This document shows, piece by piece, positions 22,401 to 35,230 of a stretch of 64,000 bases of DNA. A program made the translations under genes and the position numbers. The notes under the pieces are model-generated. The model had not been told where the DNA came from. It made no database searches and was given only the letters and a program-made list of their open reading frames with translations. The stretch's first letter is position 1; each line of letters starts with the position of its first letter. The stretch comes from Leucocoprinus leucothites (Eukaryota > Basidiomycota > Agaricomycetes > Agaricales > Agaricaceae): the NCBI GenBank assembly GCA_013368445.1, contig JAACJO010000011.1:1178001-1242000 (forward strand). The letters run 5' to 3'.

Positions 22401-25341
22401 CTACGATCTATTCAAACTACGAGCCCATTCAACCAGTGTCTTTGTCGCACGGCTAGATTGCACCTCAATAACAGAACACCGGGTCTGGGCCACAACGTAA
22501 ACTTCAAGATCACCTAAGCGAGCATTCGAAACAAGATCCCCAGATTTCAACAGCTTCTTCATCCCTCTATGCTTCCAGATTCCCACAACTTTATTACGAG
22601 CGTACACATACGTCTCCTTCGGCAGCTTCAGCATTAGGTCATAGAGTGCAGGTCGGTGTGAAACTTCTGTCTGCAAATATATTCTGCCTTGGCCTTCTAG
22701 AATGAAGACAAATCGCTCGTCGGAGGTATCTAGGGGAGGTCGTGATAAGTGCCCTCGTATTACTTTGGTTCAAGAATCGCCTCACCTGTTGTGAATAGAG
22801 TATGTCCTGGAGGATAATGAACGAGTTTCGCGCCAGCGAGCCGTAGCTCGTCCCACTCAGGGATCTCTGGTTGCTTCTCAGATACGGCTACGTCAGAGCC
22901 CGGAGAAGCACCATGAAGAACAGAGGGGCTAAAGCCAAACGAATCGCAAAACTGCGTATACAAATGCGACAGATCTAGGGGTATTTGAGCAAAAGGTAAA
23001 CGTCATGAGATGACCCTCGTACCGAGTTCTACACCACCGGACTTCTCAGTGGCGACCTCTTTTTCAGTGTCCTGCGATTGACACCATTCCACGGCTTCGA
23101 ATCGTGTTTCGAAAGAGATAATCCCCTTTTCATTTGTTTCACTCTCGCTGAACTGGACGTTCACACCTGCACGCTCGAAATCAGCGTGAACGCCACTACC
23201 CTTGCGGACGCCGCAGAGCACTAATCTTGAGTTTCTTGGAGACAAGTCTCGTACTGCACGGTCGAAAGTCTGCGCAGCAGATGTCTCCAGGCGGTATACT
23301 GTTGCGAGATCCACGATGACAAATTTCGTATGTCGCTTCTTGTCGAGAAGCTGAGCTTCCAAGGAAGGAATGCTTGCGAAGACTGATTAAGTTATGTCAA
23401 TCTCACCATTTTCCTGGGATCAGTGAGTTACTCACAGACATATCCAGTGAGAACGACTACTCGAGCGTTAACTTTTTCGATCAACTCGTCACTGTTTGCC
23501 GGAGCTTGGATCAAGCTTCTGGAGCTGCCAGCACTCTCTAAATCGGTCGCAGAGATTAACGGTGTATGATTCAATGGTGAAATGAGTTTTGGGGTAGGAG
23601 AATCATCACTGCGATGGATGAATTGTTGAGTCTCGTTCCATTCTTCCCAGCGCATTGCACGGGCCCTCTAAAAGAAATAAGTCAGCTACCTTGCCATAGA
23701 AAAGGCTTTAGAAAACTTACCGAATCAACCACCCCGAAGACAAGGTACACCACAGCTGCAGCCCCAATGCCTACTCCAAAGCCCTCCGCAAATCCGATGA
23801 AGGTACAAGACATGAGTGTCCCAATGACGATACACCATTCAAGAAGGATTAAACTCTGTGCAGATTCCCAGACGGCTTCAAGCATAAGCTCAATACCGAG
23901 GAACAAAACGAGAGCAGAAGCCAGAACAGTGGGTACATATGGCAATAAAAGACTAGCTGTCAAGAAGAGCACGAATGTGAGGAGTGTGACTAGGGCGCAT
24001 TCGAATCGTCCACCATTTGCTCGGGTGATGAAGACGGAGTACGAGTATTGCTAGATAGAAATTTCAATCAATGGATTCGAATGAGCTGTAAACCACGAAC
24101 CAGAATATTCGGTACAGTGCCCGCTACACCCGCCAGAACGTTCGCAATACCTTGCCCTAACAACTCGTGATTCATATTGTACGGAACATCAAGCGTAAAG
24201 CCAAGGGCCGGGACATAGATGGGAAGATTGAGAACTCCGATAACGACAAGAAGCACAATGTTCGTAATCGCATGCCGAAGTGCCCACCATTCGACATTCG
24301 AGAAATCGAACTCTCGCCAGTAAATCCACTGAGTGCCGATACCCCGTTGATCGGGGAGCGTCTGGACGCGGAAGAGCCAGCCGTTTTTGATAAGTACTTC
24401 TAGGGGGATTCTTTGCGCTCCGGCAACAATCCAGAAGATGAGTGGTATCGCTAGAAGGTAAGCGGGAACATAATAAGCACTATGTACTGCCCCTCGTGTC
24501 CATTTGTCGACGGCCTTGGAGCGTTTGGTAACGGAAAGGATAAAGGGAGGGAGGAATGAGGCAGCGAGAATAGGAATATGAGCTTTGCTGAACAGGTACC
24601 CAGCGTTGGATAAAGTCAAGGATGGAGAGGACTCTGGTATGGGAAGGCCAAGGCCCAAGATGAAAAGTGATAGGCCGATAGCGCCGATCGCGCCTGTCAG
24701 CACAGTTTGAGGAAAGTAGGCAACCTATCAAATCAAAGCACTGATAAGAAAACAAGGACGAAGATATGGAGCATAGACCATACCACTCCTCCCAGTCTGA
24801 GCACGCCAAGCAGGACAAAAATGAAACCAGTCAAGAAACTCGTTAGGGCATATGCAACCATCACTGTGGGAACAAGTGCAGGATTGTCGGCGCCTAGTGC
24901 GGTCCGTATATCACTCCCGACGCCTCGCAGGAAAGGCAGGATTTCGATCAACATGGCTCCTAGGGCACCAGGAAAGCGGGAACCACCCAAAGTCATGGCA
25001 ACCTGTGAGAGTATCGTACTAACATATTGAATAAGAGGAACGCTTAAATTGTACGTTGGACCGACAAAACATACCTCATGATGTACATCGACAACCCTTG
25101 GATTTGGAGGTCCTTGAATTGTGTTGGTCCTGAACCTTCTTCTGCTGGGAAGAGAAGGAGACCGGTCGACACTACAGAGGAGAAGACAATATGAGCGAAT
25201 ATCTCCACATCTGATCAAAGACACCTCACCTGCATCCAAGACGTTAAACATCGTTCCAAGCACGACAGCTGGAACAGCACGATAAAGCCGCCCTGGAGCA
25301 TTCTTCACAAGACGCGAGGAATGCGTCCTGAGGACGTTCAT
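22401..25341 (-). CDS. SulP-family anion transporter with STAS and cyclic-nucleotide-binding-like domains
   Basis: Nine exons give 835 residues: 25341-25230, 25171-25075, 25018-24784, 24724-24101, 24050-23721, 23667-23436, 23382-23023, 22974-22786, 22729-22401. Residues about 18-466 are the SLC26/SulP membrane domain (DAVSTGLLLFP, AMTLGGSRFPGALGAMLIEI, VVAYFPQTVLTGAIGAIGL, QYSYSVFITRANGG). A STAS domain spans about 530-640 (RVVVLTGYVFFASIPSLEA, FVIVDLATVYRLETSAAQTF). From about 715 comes a cyclic-nucleotide-binding-like jelly roll (HYPPGHTLFTTGD, DERFVFILEGQGRIYL). The order SulP-STAS-CNB resembles yeast YGR125W/Vsb1 rather than plasma-membrane sulfate permeases, so a vacuolar role is a fair guess. 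The substrate cannot be read from sequence. Confidence 0.9.
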
Positions 25342-26303
25342 GTTGAGCGAGACGACGACGGAGGGATACGAGATGGAAACTTGTTCCAGACAACTGTTAC
25401 TTTTGATTTATGACTTGATCGGAGCTCGTGAGACTGGAGAAATGGAGGGTGCCAAGGGCCGAGCACTCTTCCATCTTGAAAATTTCTCAAGTGGATATGG
25501 CATACTTGCAAGCCAAGTCACCATCTGAATGGCCACTTGGTATGGAGGCTGGATCGATGGTCCGTCACGTTCCCATTACCGAGCGGCATGAGCCGGAGCA
25601 GTAAGAGATTCTGGCCTTGAAACGCGAATCGTGTCTCCAACCAGCGAGCTTCCATGATGCGCAAGCCAAAATTGCGGTTAGACACATGTCCGCTATCTAT
25701 TTTGATCCAGGACCAAGCTTTTCGTCCATCACATTCGGAATTATCACCGTTGAAATGATCACTATAAATTTTGTCGTAGAATCTGCGCTGGAGTATGAGA
25801 CAAGTGGTGAATTAAATTATTTACCGACGAGTGCGCATTGCCAAATCGGAGCTGTTCCTAGCGTTACGCACCCAATGGGCCTATGCGGGGAAAATGTACG
25901 GCAAGGTCAGGAGAAATCATACAGCCTCACACAAACTTTTGACGTCGCTTGCAAGGCCAGCTTCATGGTAATGATTAGTCAGCCATTTTTTGCCCACGCC
26001 ATCATTTCGTGCATGTATTTTTAGACTAGCTTTAACCTTCCGCTCAAAGTCAGTGCGTAAGTTTCACAGATCCATGTAAACAGCGAGATTTGACGCACGA
26101 GTTTCAATGAAAATCTATACATTATATCCACTTCTTCTGCACATTAGAACAAAATGTTTCAGCAGCCGTGGAGAAAGCAAACATCATGGCCGTAGTCGGC
26201 TTGGAGACATCTCCGTACAATGAGGGACCGAAAGAAATATTAGATTAAGCTAGGAATTGGGTATAAAGACCATCTATCCTTCAGAAAAATTGTCAGAATC
26301 TCA
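25342..26303. other. Intergenic between SulP transporter and desaturase
   Basis: This is a divergent promoter region. An open stretch of 135 codons at 25617-26024 begins with TTG, has no family resemblance and is not called. A TATA box for the desaturase lies at 26262. Confidence 0.6.
26262..26267 (+). promoter_or_regulatory. TATA box of the desaturase gene
   Basis: TATAAA in the context GGGTATAAAGACC, 37 nt upstream of the first ATG. The short distance implies a very short 5' leader, or use of the second ATG at 26313. Confidence 0.55.
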
Positions 26304-27404
26304 ATGAGAACAATGACTTCTACTCTCACTCGATCATCCCCCAAGGAGGCCAACCTAGAGACCTCTTCCGATGCTTTCACCCAGTTTGACGCCACCAAAA
26401 CTACAACTGCCCTGAAAGAGGCCATTTCCATCACCAATCGCCACAAACGGCGAGACAATGTGAAAACTCTCCTCACCATTGCCAACAACTACATCACCTG
26501 TTTCGCTTGCGCCTCTCTGTGCGAATACACAGAGCGTAACTATCCCAGAGCAGTCCCAACGTGGTGGGCGGTATACGCTGCCACCACTCTCATCATCGCC
26601 TCCCGTCTGCGTGCATTTGAGAATTTAGTGCACGAGGCTTCCCATAACAACCTTTTTACCGTCGCTCGTCTTCATGACAAGCTCGAGTTCCTTTTTGCAT
26701 TCCCTGTCTTCCGGGTCCTCAAAATATATCGCACTCAGCACATCGAGCACCACAAATATATCGGTGACCCGGTCCTTGATGCCGACGTCGCCAGAATGAT
26801 GCATTACGGCTTGGTATCAGAGAAGCCCCTCGATGCTCGTCGGTTCTACTGGCTCGTGTACGGTCTCCCGTTCACTGGCTGGTTCCAGTACGAGTACATA
26901 GTCACCACCTTTGCGGAGTTCTGGATGACTCCCACATCGTATCCCTCCAAGTTCCTTTACTGGTTCACTGTCCTTGCGACCGTCCACTTCTACGGCGCAT
27001 GGAGAGAATTCGCTCTCTACTTCGTCGTACCATGGATGGGTATCCTTCCTGTCACACGTTGGTGGGCCGAGATGAGCGAACATCTTGGTCTCAACATGAC
27101 AGATCATTTCGGCAACTCGAGGACCAACGATGGGTTCTGGCAAAAATGGTGGATCCATCCTCTAAATGACGGACTTCACGCCGCGCACCACCTCAACAGC
27201 CAGATTCCTTTCCACCGTCTCCGCGATGCGCATGACGAGCTCATGCAAAAAAGCACTGAATACCGGACCAGGAACGTTTTCTCCAATGGTCTCAAGGAAA
27301 CATTCCACCAAATCCTCACGCGTCCAACCATTGTTCGCTCAAAACGCGTTCAAGGCATACGCGCTGAATGGAAAAACGGACATCAGTTCTGGGCCAATAA
27401 TTAG
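26304..27404 (+). CDS. Membrane fatty acid desaturase, intronless
   Basis: One uninterrupted frame of 366 codons. The three histidine boxes of membrane di-iron desaturases are present: HEASHNN (about residue 112), HIEHHKYIGD (about 150) and LHAAHHLNSQIPFHRL (about 292). Hydrophobic segments between them fit the usual ER topology, with box 2 on the same side as boxes 1 and 3. Family members insert a double bond or hydroxyl into an acyl or sphingoid chain; the regiospecificity cannot be read. No cytochrome b5 domain is fused. It is the only long gene here without introns, which suits a retrocopy or an acquired gene. Starts at 26304 and 26313 are both in frame. Confidence 0.9.
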   Translation: MRTMTSTLTRSSPKEANLETSSDAFTQFDATKTTTALKEAISITNRHKRRDNVKTLLTIANNYITCFACASLCEYTERNYPRAVPTWWAVYAATTLIIASRLRAFENLVHEASHNNLFTVARLHDKLEFLFAFPVFRVLKIYRTQHIEHHKYIGDPVLDADVARMMHYGLVSEKPLDARRFYWLVYGLPFTGWFQYEYIVTTFAEFWMTPTSYPSKFLYWFTVLATVHFYGAWREFALYFVVPWMGILPVTRWWAEMSEHLGLNMTDHFGNSRTNDGFWQKWWIHPLNDGLHAAHHLNSQIPFHRLRDAHDELMQKSTEYRTRNVFSNGLKETFHQILTRPTIVRSKRVQGIRAEWKNGHQFWANN

Positions 27405-28164
27405 ATCAGGTCCGAAACGGGCATCGCGGACACTTACTATCAATATCTTGTATAAGATCTATCAGTGACAGTGTGTATCAGGATTACGTGTATTCGGCTA
27501 GACTACCATGACACTCATCAAATGTAATCGCTTGTAGGTGTGAGTATCCTACCAGAAAATGCTTCCGATTGTTTGATTAGCCGAGCCATGAGTACCCACA
27601 TGGTTCCGCTCTGGGCACGTTCAGTCCGGAAAAAAGTTGTGGGAATCTAGAGTGAAGGTCAGAGGTTAACGAACAAGTAAGTTTAGAAGTGCCAGGCCCA
27701 CCCCCTGGAAGCTCTAGAGCGGGGATTCGTTCCGGAGTCAGCGGTTAATAGATGCTCAATGGTATTAAATAAGCGCCCTCAGAAGCCGACAAGACCAAAT
27801 AAATGTAAACATAATTACTTCACAGCATCCAAGGACTTCTGTGCCCCCGATAGAGGACATATTCTCTTTGTTCACTGATGAACTGTTGCATCATGTCAGA
27901 TACAGTAAAATGCTATTATGGTATCAAAGTAGACAAAACATAGGAAAAGCCTGAAGACTGAGGTTTACAAATGAACAAATTAAGCAACATACATATGCAC
28001 AAATGCCAATGCCAAAATCCAAAATCTCGTCTGCTCCGTTTGCATCTCCGGCACATATAGATCGTCCATATAATTCCCCTTTTTAAATTGAGTGGTTCCA
28101 AGTTGTTCAAGATATCATGCATGTTTTGGGGTATGTAGGTATACGGTGAGGGGTATGGTGGCGC
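27405..28164. other. Intergenic, nothing recognised
   Basis: A TATA-like GGTATTAAATAAG at about 27771 (plus) is not followed by a recognisable coding region. Confidence 0.55.
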
Positions 28165-28620
28165 TCAATGAGCCCCTGGTCCTATGGTGAATGTGGAAGG
28201 GGTTCTGCATTGGTGCCGTCCTTCTGGGGTGACGATGACAACTTCATTTGAGTGTGAGGGGTCATCAGAAGGTTCGAGGCGATAGCCTTTGGGGAGGAAC
28301 TGATTGAAGCCACTGAGGAGGTGATGGTGTCCCGCAAATAGCTCGGCCACTCGTTCAATGACTTCAATACGTTCTAGCCTACACAGCAAACGTAAAATAG
28401 AAAGCGTTAGGACAGCTCCCACAGATACGTAGCGGTGAAAAAAAGCCTCAAAGAGGGAAGGAACTCACGTTTGCTCTTTGAACCGTCCCATCACCTCCAC
28501 AAACGCATCGTACACTTCGCGGTTATGCATGAACTGAGCTCTCACTTGATTAAGATATTCATAGGCCCTCTTTATTGGTTCGTGGCCACTGCGAGCTGGA
28601 GGATGATTAGGAGTGCTCAT
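28165..28620 (-). CDS. Small stand-alone SIN3-type PAH-domain protein
   Basis: Two exons (28620-28469, 28378-28165) give 121 residues. Nearly the whole chain is one paired amphipathic helix repeat: AYEYLNQVRAQFMHNREVYD (helix 1), FVEVMGRFKEQT (helix 2), IERVAELFAGHHHLLSGFNQ (helix 3) and FLPKGYRLE (the conserved end). PAH repeats in SIN3 bind short helices of transcription repressors to recruit histone deacetylases. Here there is no HDAC-interacting region, so the protein could at most act as an adaptor or competitor. A 35-residue tail follows the repeat. The 90-nt intron lies between helices 2 and 3. Small PAH-only genes are, to my knowledge, expanded in some agarics. Confidence 0.85.
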
Positions 28621-28985
28621 ATTCTGTTGGCGTTGTGGGAATGGGAGTAAGTTTGGACTGTGCGAAGCGCTTTAGACAGATTGGGTAATAAATTAGCGCC
28701 CAATGGCTGTGGAATTGATGGGAGTGCTGAGTGGCAAAGGGAGGCTTGAATCGACATTTGGAGAGACATGGTGGTTGAGAGAAAGCCAGGAACCCGTCAC
28801 CAAAGTCACAAATAATATCTTCGTCATGTGCATTGGTCACACCGCATTCATGAAACACACGACGTTAATCCCGTTCCTCGGAACCCTTTGCCTGATTCGT
28901 TTGATAAACGCAAGATATGGGTTCATGATCGTAGATATCGGAATCTAATATGTAACTATGGTGTCCACGGTATAGTATAATTTAA
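28621..28985. other. Intergenic between ABC transporter 3' end and PAH gene
   Basis: This is the promoter side of the PAH gene and the 3' flank of the ABC transporter. No further feature is seen. Confidence 0.6.
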
Positions 28986-31900
28986 TCACCAGCACTTCCA
29001 CCAAGTCCGCTGCCTATGTCTACTATCCTCCTCCTCGACCTCATTCTCTCTAATGACTTTAAGGAAAACACTCTCTAACGATGCTTTCTCTAGGGTGTAC
29101 TCGGCGAAATCTCCATTGCTGGATAGCGTGTGGAAAAGCTTTGCAAGGGACATGCCTTCTGCTGATTCGATGGGAACTTCGAAACGAGTAGCAACGTCAT
29201 CGGCCATCCTTGATCCAGGAATTCGGGTCATCAATTCTCGGGCCCTAACAATTTCTTCTCGAGAACGACAAGTGAAGTGGACCTCATACGTCCCGTAACG
29301 GTTCGAGAGGGAGTTGGTCGTTCCGACGGCGAGAACCCGTTTGGCTAGTATACCGACCCTTGTGGCTAGTGCAGACGCTTCTTCCATTGAGTCTATCAGG
29401 GTAAAGGTGAATAAGGGCATTCGTCGGAAGACAAAAATACGTACGGGTCGTGATAACTACTGCTTTTCCATGAGCAACATTCCTAAGGGTCTTCCACATA
29501 TCACGCTTCATCTTCGCATCGATACCAGTTGAGAATTCATCGATCAGAATGACGGCGGGGTTCCCTGAAGAACAACAATATTAACATCACTCTCAAATTA
29601 TCACCAGATAACCCTTACCAATAAGAGCAATGGCCAACGCTAGCTTTCTCTGGTTACCTCCTGAAAGCTTACTAGCCAGGCGGTCTGCATACATATGTAG
29701 TGCAGCGCCCCGCAAGACAGTCTCAATGCTGTCGTCCAACTCGGGACCCCTCTTCAAACCTTTCAGGCGACCATATACAATCAGGTGTTCCCTAACGGTC
29801 AGCTGAGAGTCTATAGCCGTGAATTGAGGGCAAACGCCAAGGGACAGACGGGCAGTCCGGGGCTTGTGAATGACAGATGTTCCATCAATGAGAATGTCGC
29901 CCGAATCTGGTATCACATCCCCTCCTAAAATAACCAGTGGTCAGGACTAAACCCGAGGAGGTAGGAAGTCACTTAAGGCACTCACTGATCATATTAAACG
30001 TGGTCGTCTTTCCGGCGCCATTCGGCCCAAGGAGCGCAAACACTGTATCGCGGGAGACAACTAGACTAACGTCATCCACAACCTTATTTCCCTGGAACGC
30101 TTTCGTAACACCAAGAACGCGAAGCAGATCATCAGAATTCAAAGCTGCCTCTGCTTCTGCAGCTACATCATCCTTCTTTGGCTGACCGCTTTTCTCATTC
30201 GTCACGTCCGCTGCTTGCTTGCGTTTTCCTGCCCTTCGTTGTAAGATTGACCCAGAGTCAACCCAGACGAGGATACCCAGAAGGATAAAGGAGTAGACAA
30301 AGAGATAGAGTATTGGTCCTCCAAAGTGCTGGATAGTGCCGAGAGACGTGTTCGAGACGGCGTCATTGCCGTTGCACAGCAGGGAAAACATATTGATGGA
30401 CACGAGGGCTGCTCGGACCTTAAAAAAGAAACAATTAATTAAAGACCCGACCAGTATAGAGAGAGGGTTGACATACGACACTGCAGACAGGTGCTGCAAG
30501 GGAGATAGTAAAATGAATAATGACCATCAACCTTGGAGCATCACTTGTTTTGGCGTAGGTGAGTACCAAAAGATAGCCAGCCAAGTACAGCTACATGCGG
30601 TGATTCAGTATCACGGTCCCAATAGAGATGCATACCACATACGACAAAGATGATGACTTGATATCCCGCAACAGCAGCAAAGGCAGCCAGGGGTGACGGC
30701 ACAGCCAAGGACACACAATACGAGAACAAAGCACCCGTGATGCCGTAGAGAACCATAATGACCCACTAGCGAACGACGTTAGCAAACCAAATCATGCCTG
30801 AGAAATAACATGCGAACTTACCATCTCTCCAAGCCCATGGAACTGATTCGATACTGCCGCGAAGACGATGATGATAACTGTCGACAAAATCACTGAGAAG
30901 ATGGTATCAAACATTAGATGTCCAAGCCACAGTCCAATCGGGTCAGACAATCCATTCGACAGCTGCATAGCCTGCACAGAAGACCTCCGTTCTCTTGACA
31001 CATACAGAGCAAAGAATGCTGGATAAACCGACTAGACCACAAACAATCAACTTCAGTCTACATCATTCCAACCTAGAAAGGAACTCACCATAACAGCGCC
31101 AAAGAACGCCATCCACTTCAAGGAAGTCAAGGTTCCAGCTGCTATATGCGGGAACAGTGAATAGTTAGCTGCGATGATCGTATTCGGAGAAGCCCCTCCT
31201 GCATTCTGCGTCTGGTTCAGAGCTCGCTTGTAAAGCACGTTGCTTGCCATATTGATCATTGAAAGTCCCATCAACCCCGGAGGCGTAGCTTCCCAAGCTA
31301 CCACCGTGTCCCCGCTATCAAAGTCAAACGAAACCCCTCCAAGGGAAAGGTTTCGGTAATTCTGATTGATGTAGTCGGTGAAGGCTGTCCGATCGGCCTC
31401 ATCTGTCACTCGCAGTGAATTGGTAGATGATCCGATGCTTCTGATAGTTCCAGGAGGAGAGTTTACTGCGCGTGAAGAGAATCCGAACGTGAATGGAACA
31501 ATGGGTGAGTCCGGGAGGTACAAAGGTATGCTGGTCGAATTCCTCAATCTGGTGCCACAGGTTGTTGGCTGATCGCTCATGAACACGAGGGGTATGCATG
31601 ATCCAGCGATCGCAATCAGGACAGTCAACACCGGTGTTAACCAACTCCTCTTCAGGATCATAAACCGCTTGTGGAAGATCGTAAACGCTTGTCGGAAGGG
31701 AGAAACACGACGACCTGAAGCGAGCTTCATGGAGATTTCGGGACCTTCATTCTCTAGTGCCAATGGAGGTGTGACTGAACGTGAATCGGGTGAAACATGC
31801 TTCTCTATGTCCGTAGAGTCTAGTTCGAGTTGATTGGGGTCATTTTTGCTCATGAGATCTAGGAAGATATCTTCTATGGTTGTGCCAATGATGTCGTAAT

Positions 31901-34701
31901 TCTGAATTCCGTAAGTTGCTTTCTCTACCTCGAGTAGCTGAAGAACTCGTTGCACGACGGCATCATCTTTGGACTTGAGGGAACAAGAAATTTGGCGGGA
32001 GGATACGTTCGATGCAACCACATGAGGAGCGATATCTCGAATACGACCCATTAATTCTTGACGCGAGCCGACATCTGCTTTGGTGTCGTTTCCAGCGTGT
32101 TTGAAGGTAATGATGATGGAGTAGCCTTCTCCGAGATTTCGCTTAAGGGCCACAGGCGAGCCGGAGGCAACTAGCTTTCCGGGCGCTGCGAGAATGGCGA
32201 TATGGTCGGCCAGAAGGTCGGCTTCATCCAAGAACTAGAAATTTTTTTAGAGAAGAAGGCATGGAAACTCAAAAGGAATACATACGTGTGTAGTGAACAC
32301 GATTGACCTGTCATCTCTGAAGGATGTCAAGGTTCGCCAGAGAGCACGACGACTCAATGGGTCAACTCCTGAGGTACACTCGTCCACAAGAACGACTGTA
32401 GTGTTCCTGCTTAGCAACTAAAGTCACGCATGAGAATTCACTCGACTCACTGCTTGAACCACCTAACAGTCCTATCGCGAGCTGCAACTTCCTCTTCTGA
32501 CCTCCGCTCAAGGTATTAGCGTTCGCATTGATCTTTTTGCCCAAGTCACAATCCCTAAGCAATTGCTCCAAATCCTCGTCCTTTCTAGAACGGTCCGACC
32601 ATTTGACAGCTTGCCACACCCGCAAAGTTTGAAGACACGTGAGATCCGGAAACAGTACATTTTTCTGCGGTACGATGCCCATGGTACCACGAGGAGGACG
32701 AGATGCTCCACCGGCAAAGGTTATAGTCCCATTCGTTCGACCCAACAGGCCGCCAATAATTGATAGCGAGGTAGATTTCCCAGCGCTGTGATTGATCGGT
32801 TAGGTTTCATCAACTCGGAACAGCTTAGTTACACACCCATTCGAGCCAAGGAGGACATAGATACCCGTCTTCGGAATGTCCAGGCTCAAATCACCAACTG
32901 CCGTAACCGCATTTTTCGACGAAATCCATGAGTGACTGAACGTTTTAGTCAAGTTTTTAACGGAAATGGCCAGATTCTCGTCGAGGGTCGACTCGCTTTC
33001 GATTTTGTCCTTCTTCCAGAACTGCCACCAGCTCTTGTGCCGAGAAGGGACATCGTAGATCACTCGCTCAAGGGCTACAGCTAGATACGGCCATAGGAAA
33101 ACATTGATCTAATAAGTTGCACGAGGGTCAATAATCCGATCAATGGGTTTCTACATAAGGGTCAACACTCACAAGAGCAATGATCAGGAGTGGCAATAGC
33201 CTGAGATTGTTGTCCGGATCGCCTTGCAGGGCATTTGTGGGGTGTAAGTGATTCTCCCATCCAGCTATCGTTCTGATAGCGAAAATGTAAAAAGCAGGCG
33301 GGAATATGAGAGTAAAAATGACAGCGGTGCCGTCATGTGCATGTCCAAGGACCAAAGCAACCACAGCGAGCAAGATAGCTAGAAAAGTTGATACCACGGC
33401 AGCGAGTTGAGGGGATTTTCCGAAGGGTGCGGCAACGAATAGTGCCCATGATGCAAGAGATAGCGGCAAAAGAAGGTGGACGGCCAGGATCATGAGGACA
33501 TTGGTTTCCGAAAATATACGGTAGCGCCAAATAAGGGCAACGATGACCCATGCGGGCAGATATGGAAGAGAAATACTCAGGTGCCAAGAGCTGAAAGAGC
33601 TAAGCGAGTAGAAACTGAAATGCTCAGCAGGCTACTCACATGATCCGCGCAGAATCGAGCAGGCCCATAGCCTTCATATGGGATGTCAGTAATCCCGCTC
33701 GCTCACCAGCGACAGCTCCGGGAAGTTGGTAAGCGATACCAATGTAACAAATGAAACTATGACCGATAAGTGGTCTGACTAGAACCGAAGCAAAGCGACT
33801 TACAGTGCTAGGACCAATAGCTCGCGCAGCCCTCTCACATAACCTGTGGAGAGTTTAGTTCAGTGGTCTGATATGATCCTTGCCAGACTCACCCCGCCGA
33901 GTATCCGTAGCCTGCTCTTCGTTTGTCTTTTTTGAGTAAGGCCACTCGCGAGGTGTTTCGGGTGAGACACCAGTCTGTAACTCGATGATCGCCTGAAAGA
34001 GTTGGAATGGTTAATTTCTTCTTGACGTAGCAAGAGCCAGTACATACCTTGTCAATCGCCCACTGTAACGGGAACAGTCTTTCCTCGTAGTCGCTGGTAT
34101 GATGGATGACGTCGATGAACACGAGTCCACCATCTGCTCGGATGGTATAGTTAATGGCTCTACCGTCAGTTGGGGAGGGTATATCGTTAAATGCGATAGC
34201 GCCATAACAATTCGAGCGAAGGTTGAAGTTCTGTGGACAGGCGAAGGGTATATCAGCTGGGGAGGAGGCTTTCCGTAGACCGTTTCGTTGTTGTTCCGAA
34301 AAGCCTAAGCTGATACGATCCATGATTGCTTGGGGCGTCGGGCTGCCTGTACCGTTTGTTCCATCGGCCCATACAAGTGTTGAGCCATCGTAGATGTCTG
34401 TAAAGTTGCGAATAGGGGTGGGTTGGCCTAATCCGTACTAGTCGATGTGAGATAGGGTTGTGGTTATCACGACACTGAAACAACATACGTTGTTGGGTTT
34501 CTGGAGAAATAGCTGCGCAGTGGCAAGGAAGGCTCCATATGCGATAGGGAGTATAAAACAGCGTATGAGGTTAAACTGAGGGGTTTGTTCAGAGGAAGAA
34601 GCTATGGAGAGGGTATATGCACTCACAAACCAGTGTTTTGAGAGCACGATCCAATTTTTCCAGATTAGAGCACGTAATTGAATCCAAAAGAGGCCGGCCA
34701 T
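28986..34701 (-). CDS. Full-length ABC transporter, ABCA type (TMD-NBD-TMD-NBD)
   Basis: About 18 exons with introns of 50-70 nt encode roughly 1,600 residues. The start ATG gives MAGLFWIQLRALIWKNWIV, the ABCA-type N-terminus with a membrane helix. A large extracellular loop follows, then helices and NBD1: Walker A GSNGAGKST (split by an intron at about 32790-32850), signature LSGGQKRKLQLAIGLLGG, Walker B VLVDECTSGVDP, H-loop FTTH. The second half starts with FRQAFTIFHKRFMILKRSW, a second loop and membrane domain. NBD2 has GPNGAGKTTTFNMI, LSGGNQRKLALAIALIG, VILIDEFSTGID and ITTH. All ATPase motifs are intact in both halves. ABCA proteins move lipids across membranes; the substrate here is unknown. 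The gene is divergent from swi5. Confidence 0.92.
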
Positions 34702-35230
34702 TGAGACACCTAGTCTCGAGAGTTACGGCAACGGAAAATTAGGGTATCAATGAGTGGGTAATGAACGAGTCAGGCGAACACCATTAAAAGGCTCGACGAG
34801 GGGGAAGGATAAGAGAGGTAAATTATGGCGCATGCGACGGACAACAGAAATAGTCTCATCAATTCTCAACCCCTGGCTGCTGTGCCGCACAACAACGGGC
34901 ATGGACTCGGCGCTGCGGTTGGGCGAACGAAAATAGCAAGTGCCGGAAAAACATCACAAGTTGCATCCCCTTTTAGATTGATCTTGGGACAAATCACTAT
35001 CGTTGCAAACGTCGTCTTGATTACGCTCGGGGCCCGGAATAAGAGAATGAGAAATGTTGTTGAAAGGTACCGGACATTGGGCTCAAGCGCAGCAGTCCAA
35101 ACACAAATCTCTTTGACACGTTGTTGGTATCGTTCACATTGAGCCAAACAACCCTATATAGGCGCCCATATTTGATTAGCGCTACAGTCCCGAGTAGTAG
35201 CAACACACCCGCTACTCATTCGCGCACATT
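34702..35230. promoter_or_regulatory. Bidirectional promoter region between ABC transporter and swi5
   Basis: This 529-nt gap separates two divergent starts. CCCTATATAGGCGCCC at about 35152 is a TATA-like palindrome about 80 nt upstream of the swi5 start. Nothing else is recognised. Confidence 0.5.

Noticed and set aside
25617..26024. 135-codon open stretch upstream of the desaturase
   Set aside because: It starts with TTG, has no homology I recognise and lies in a promoter region.
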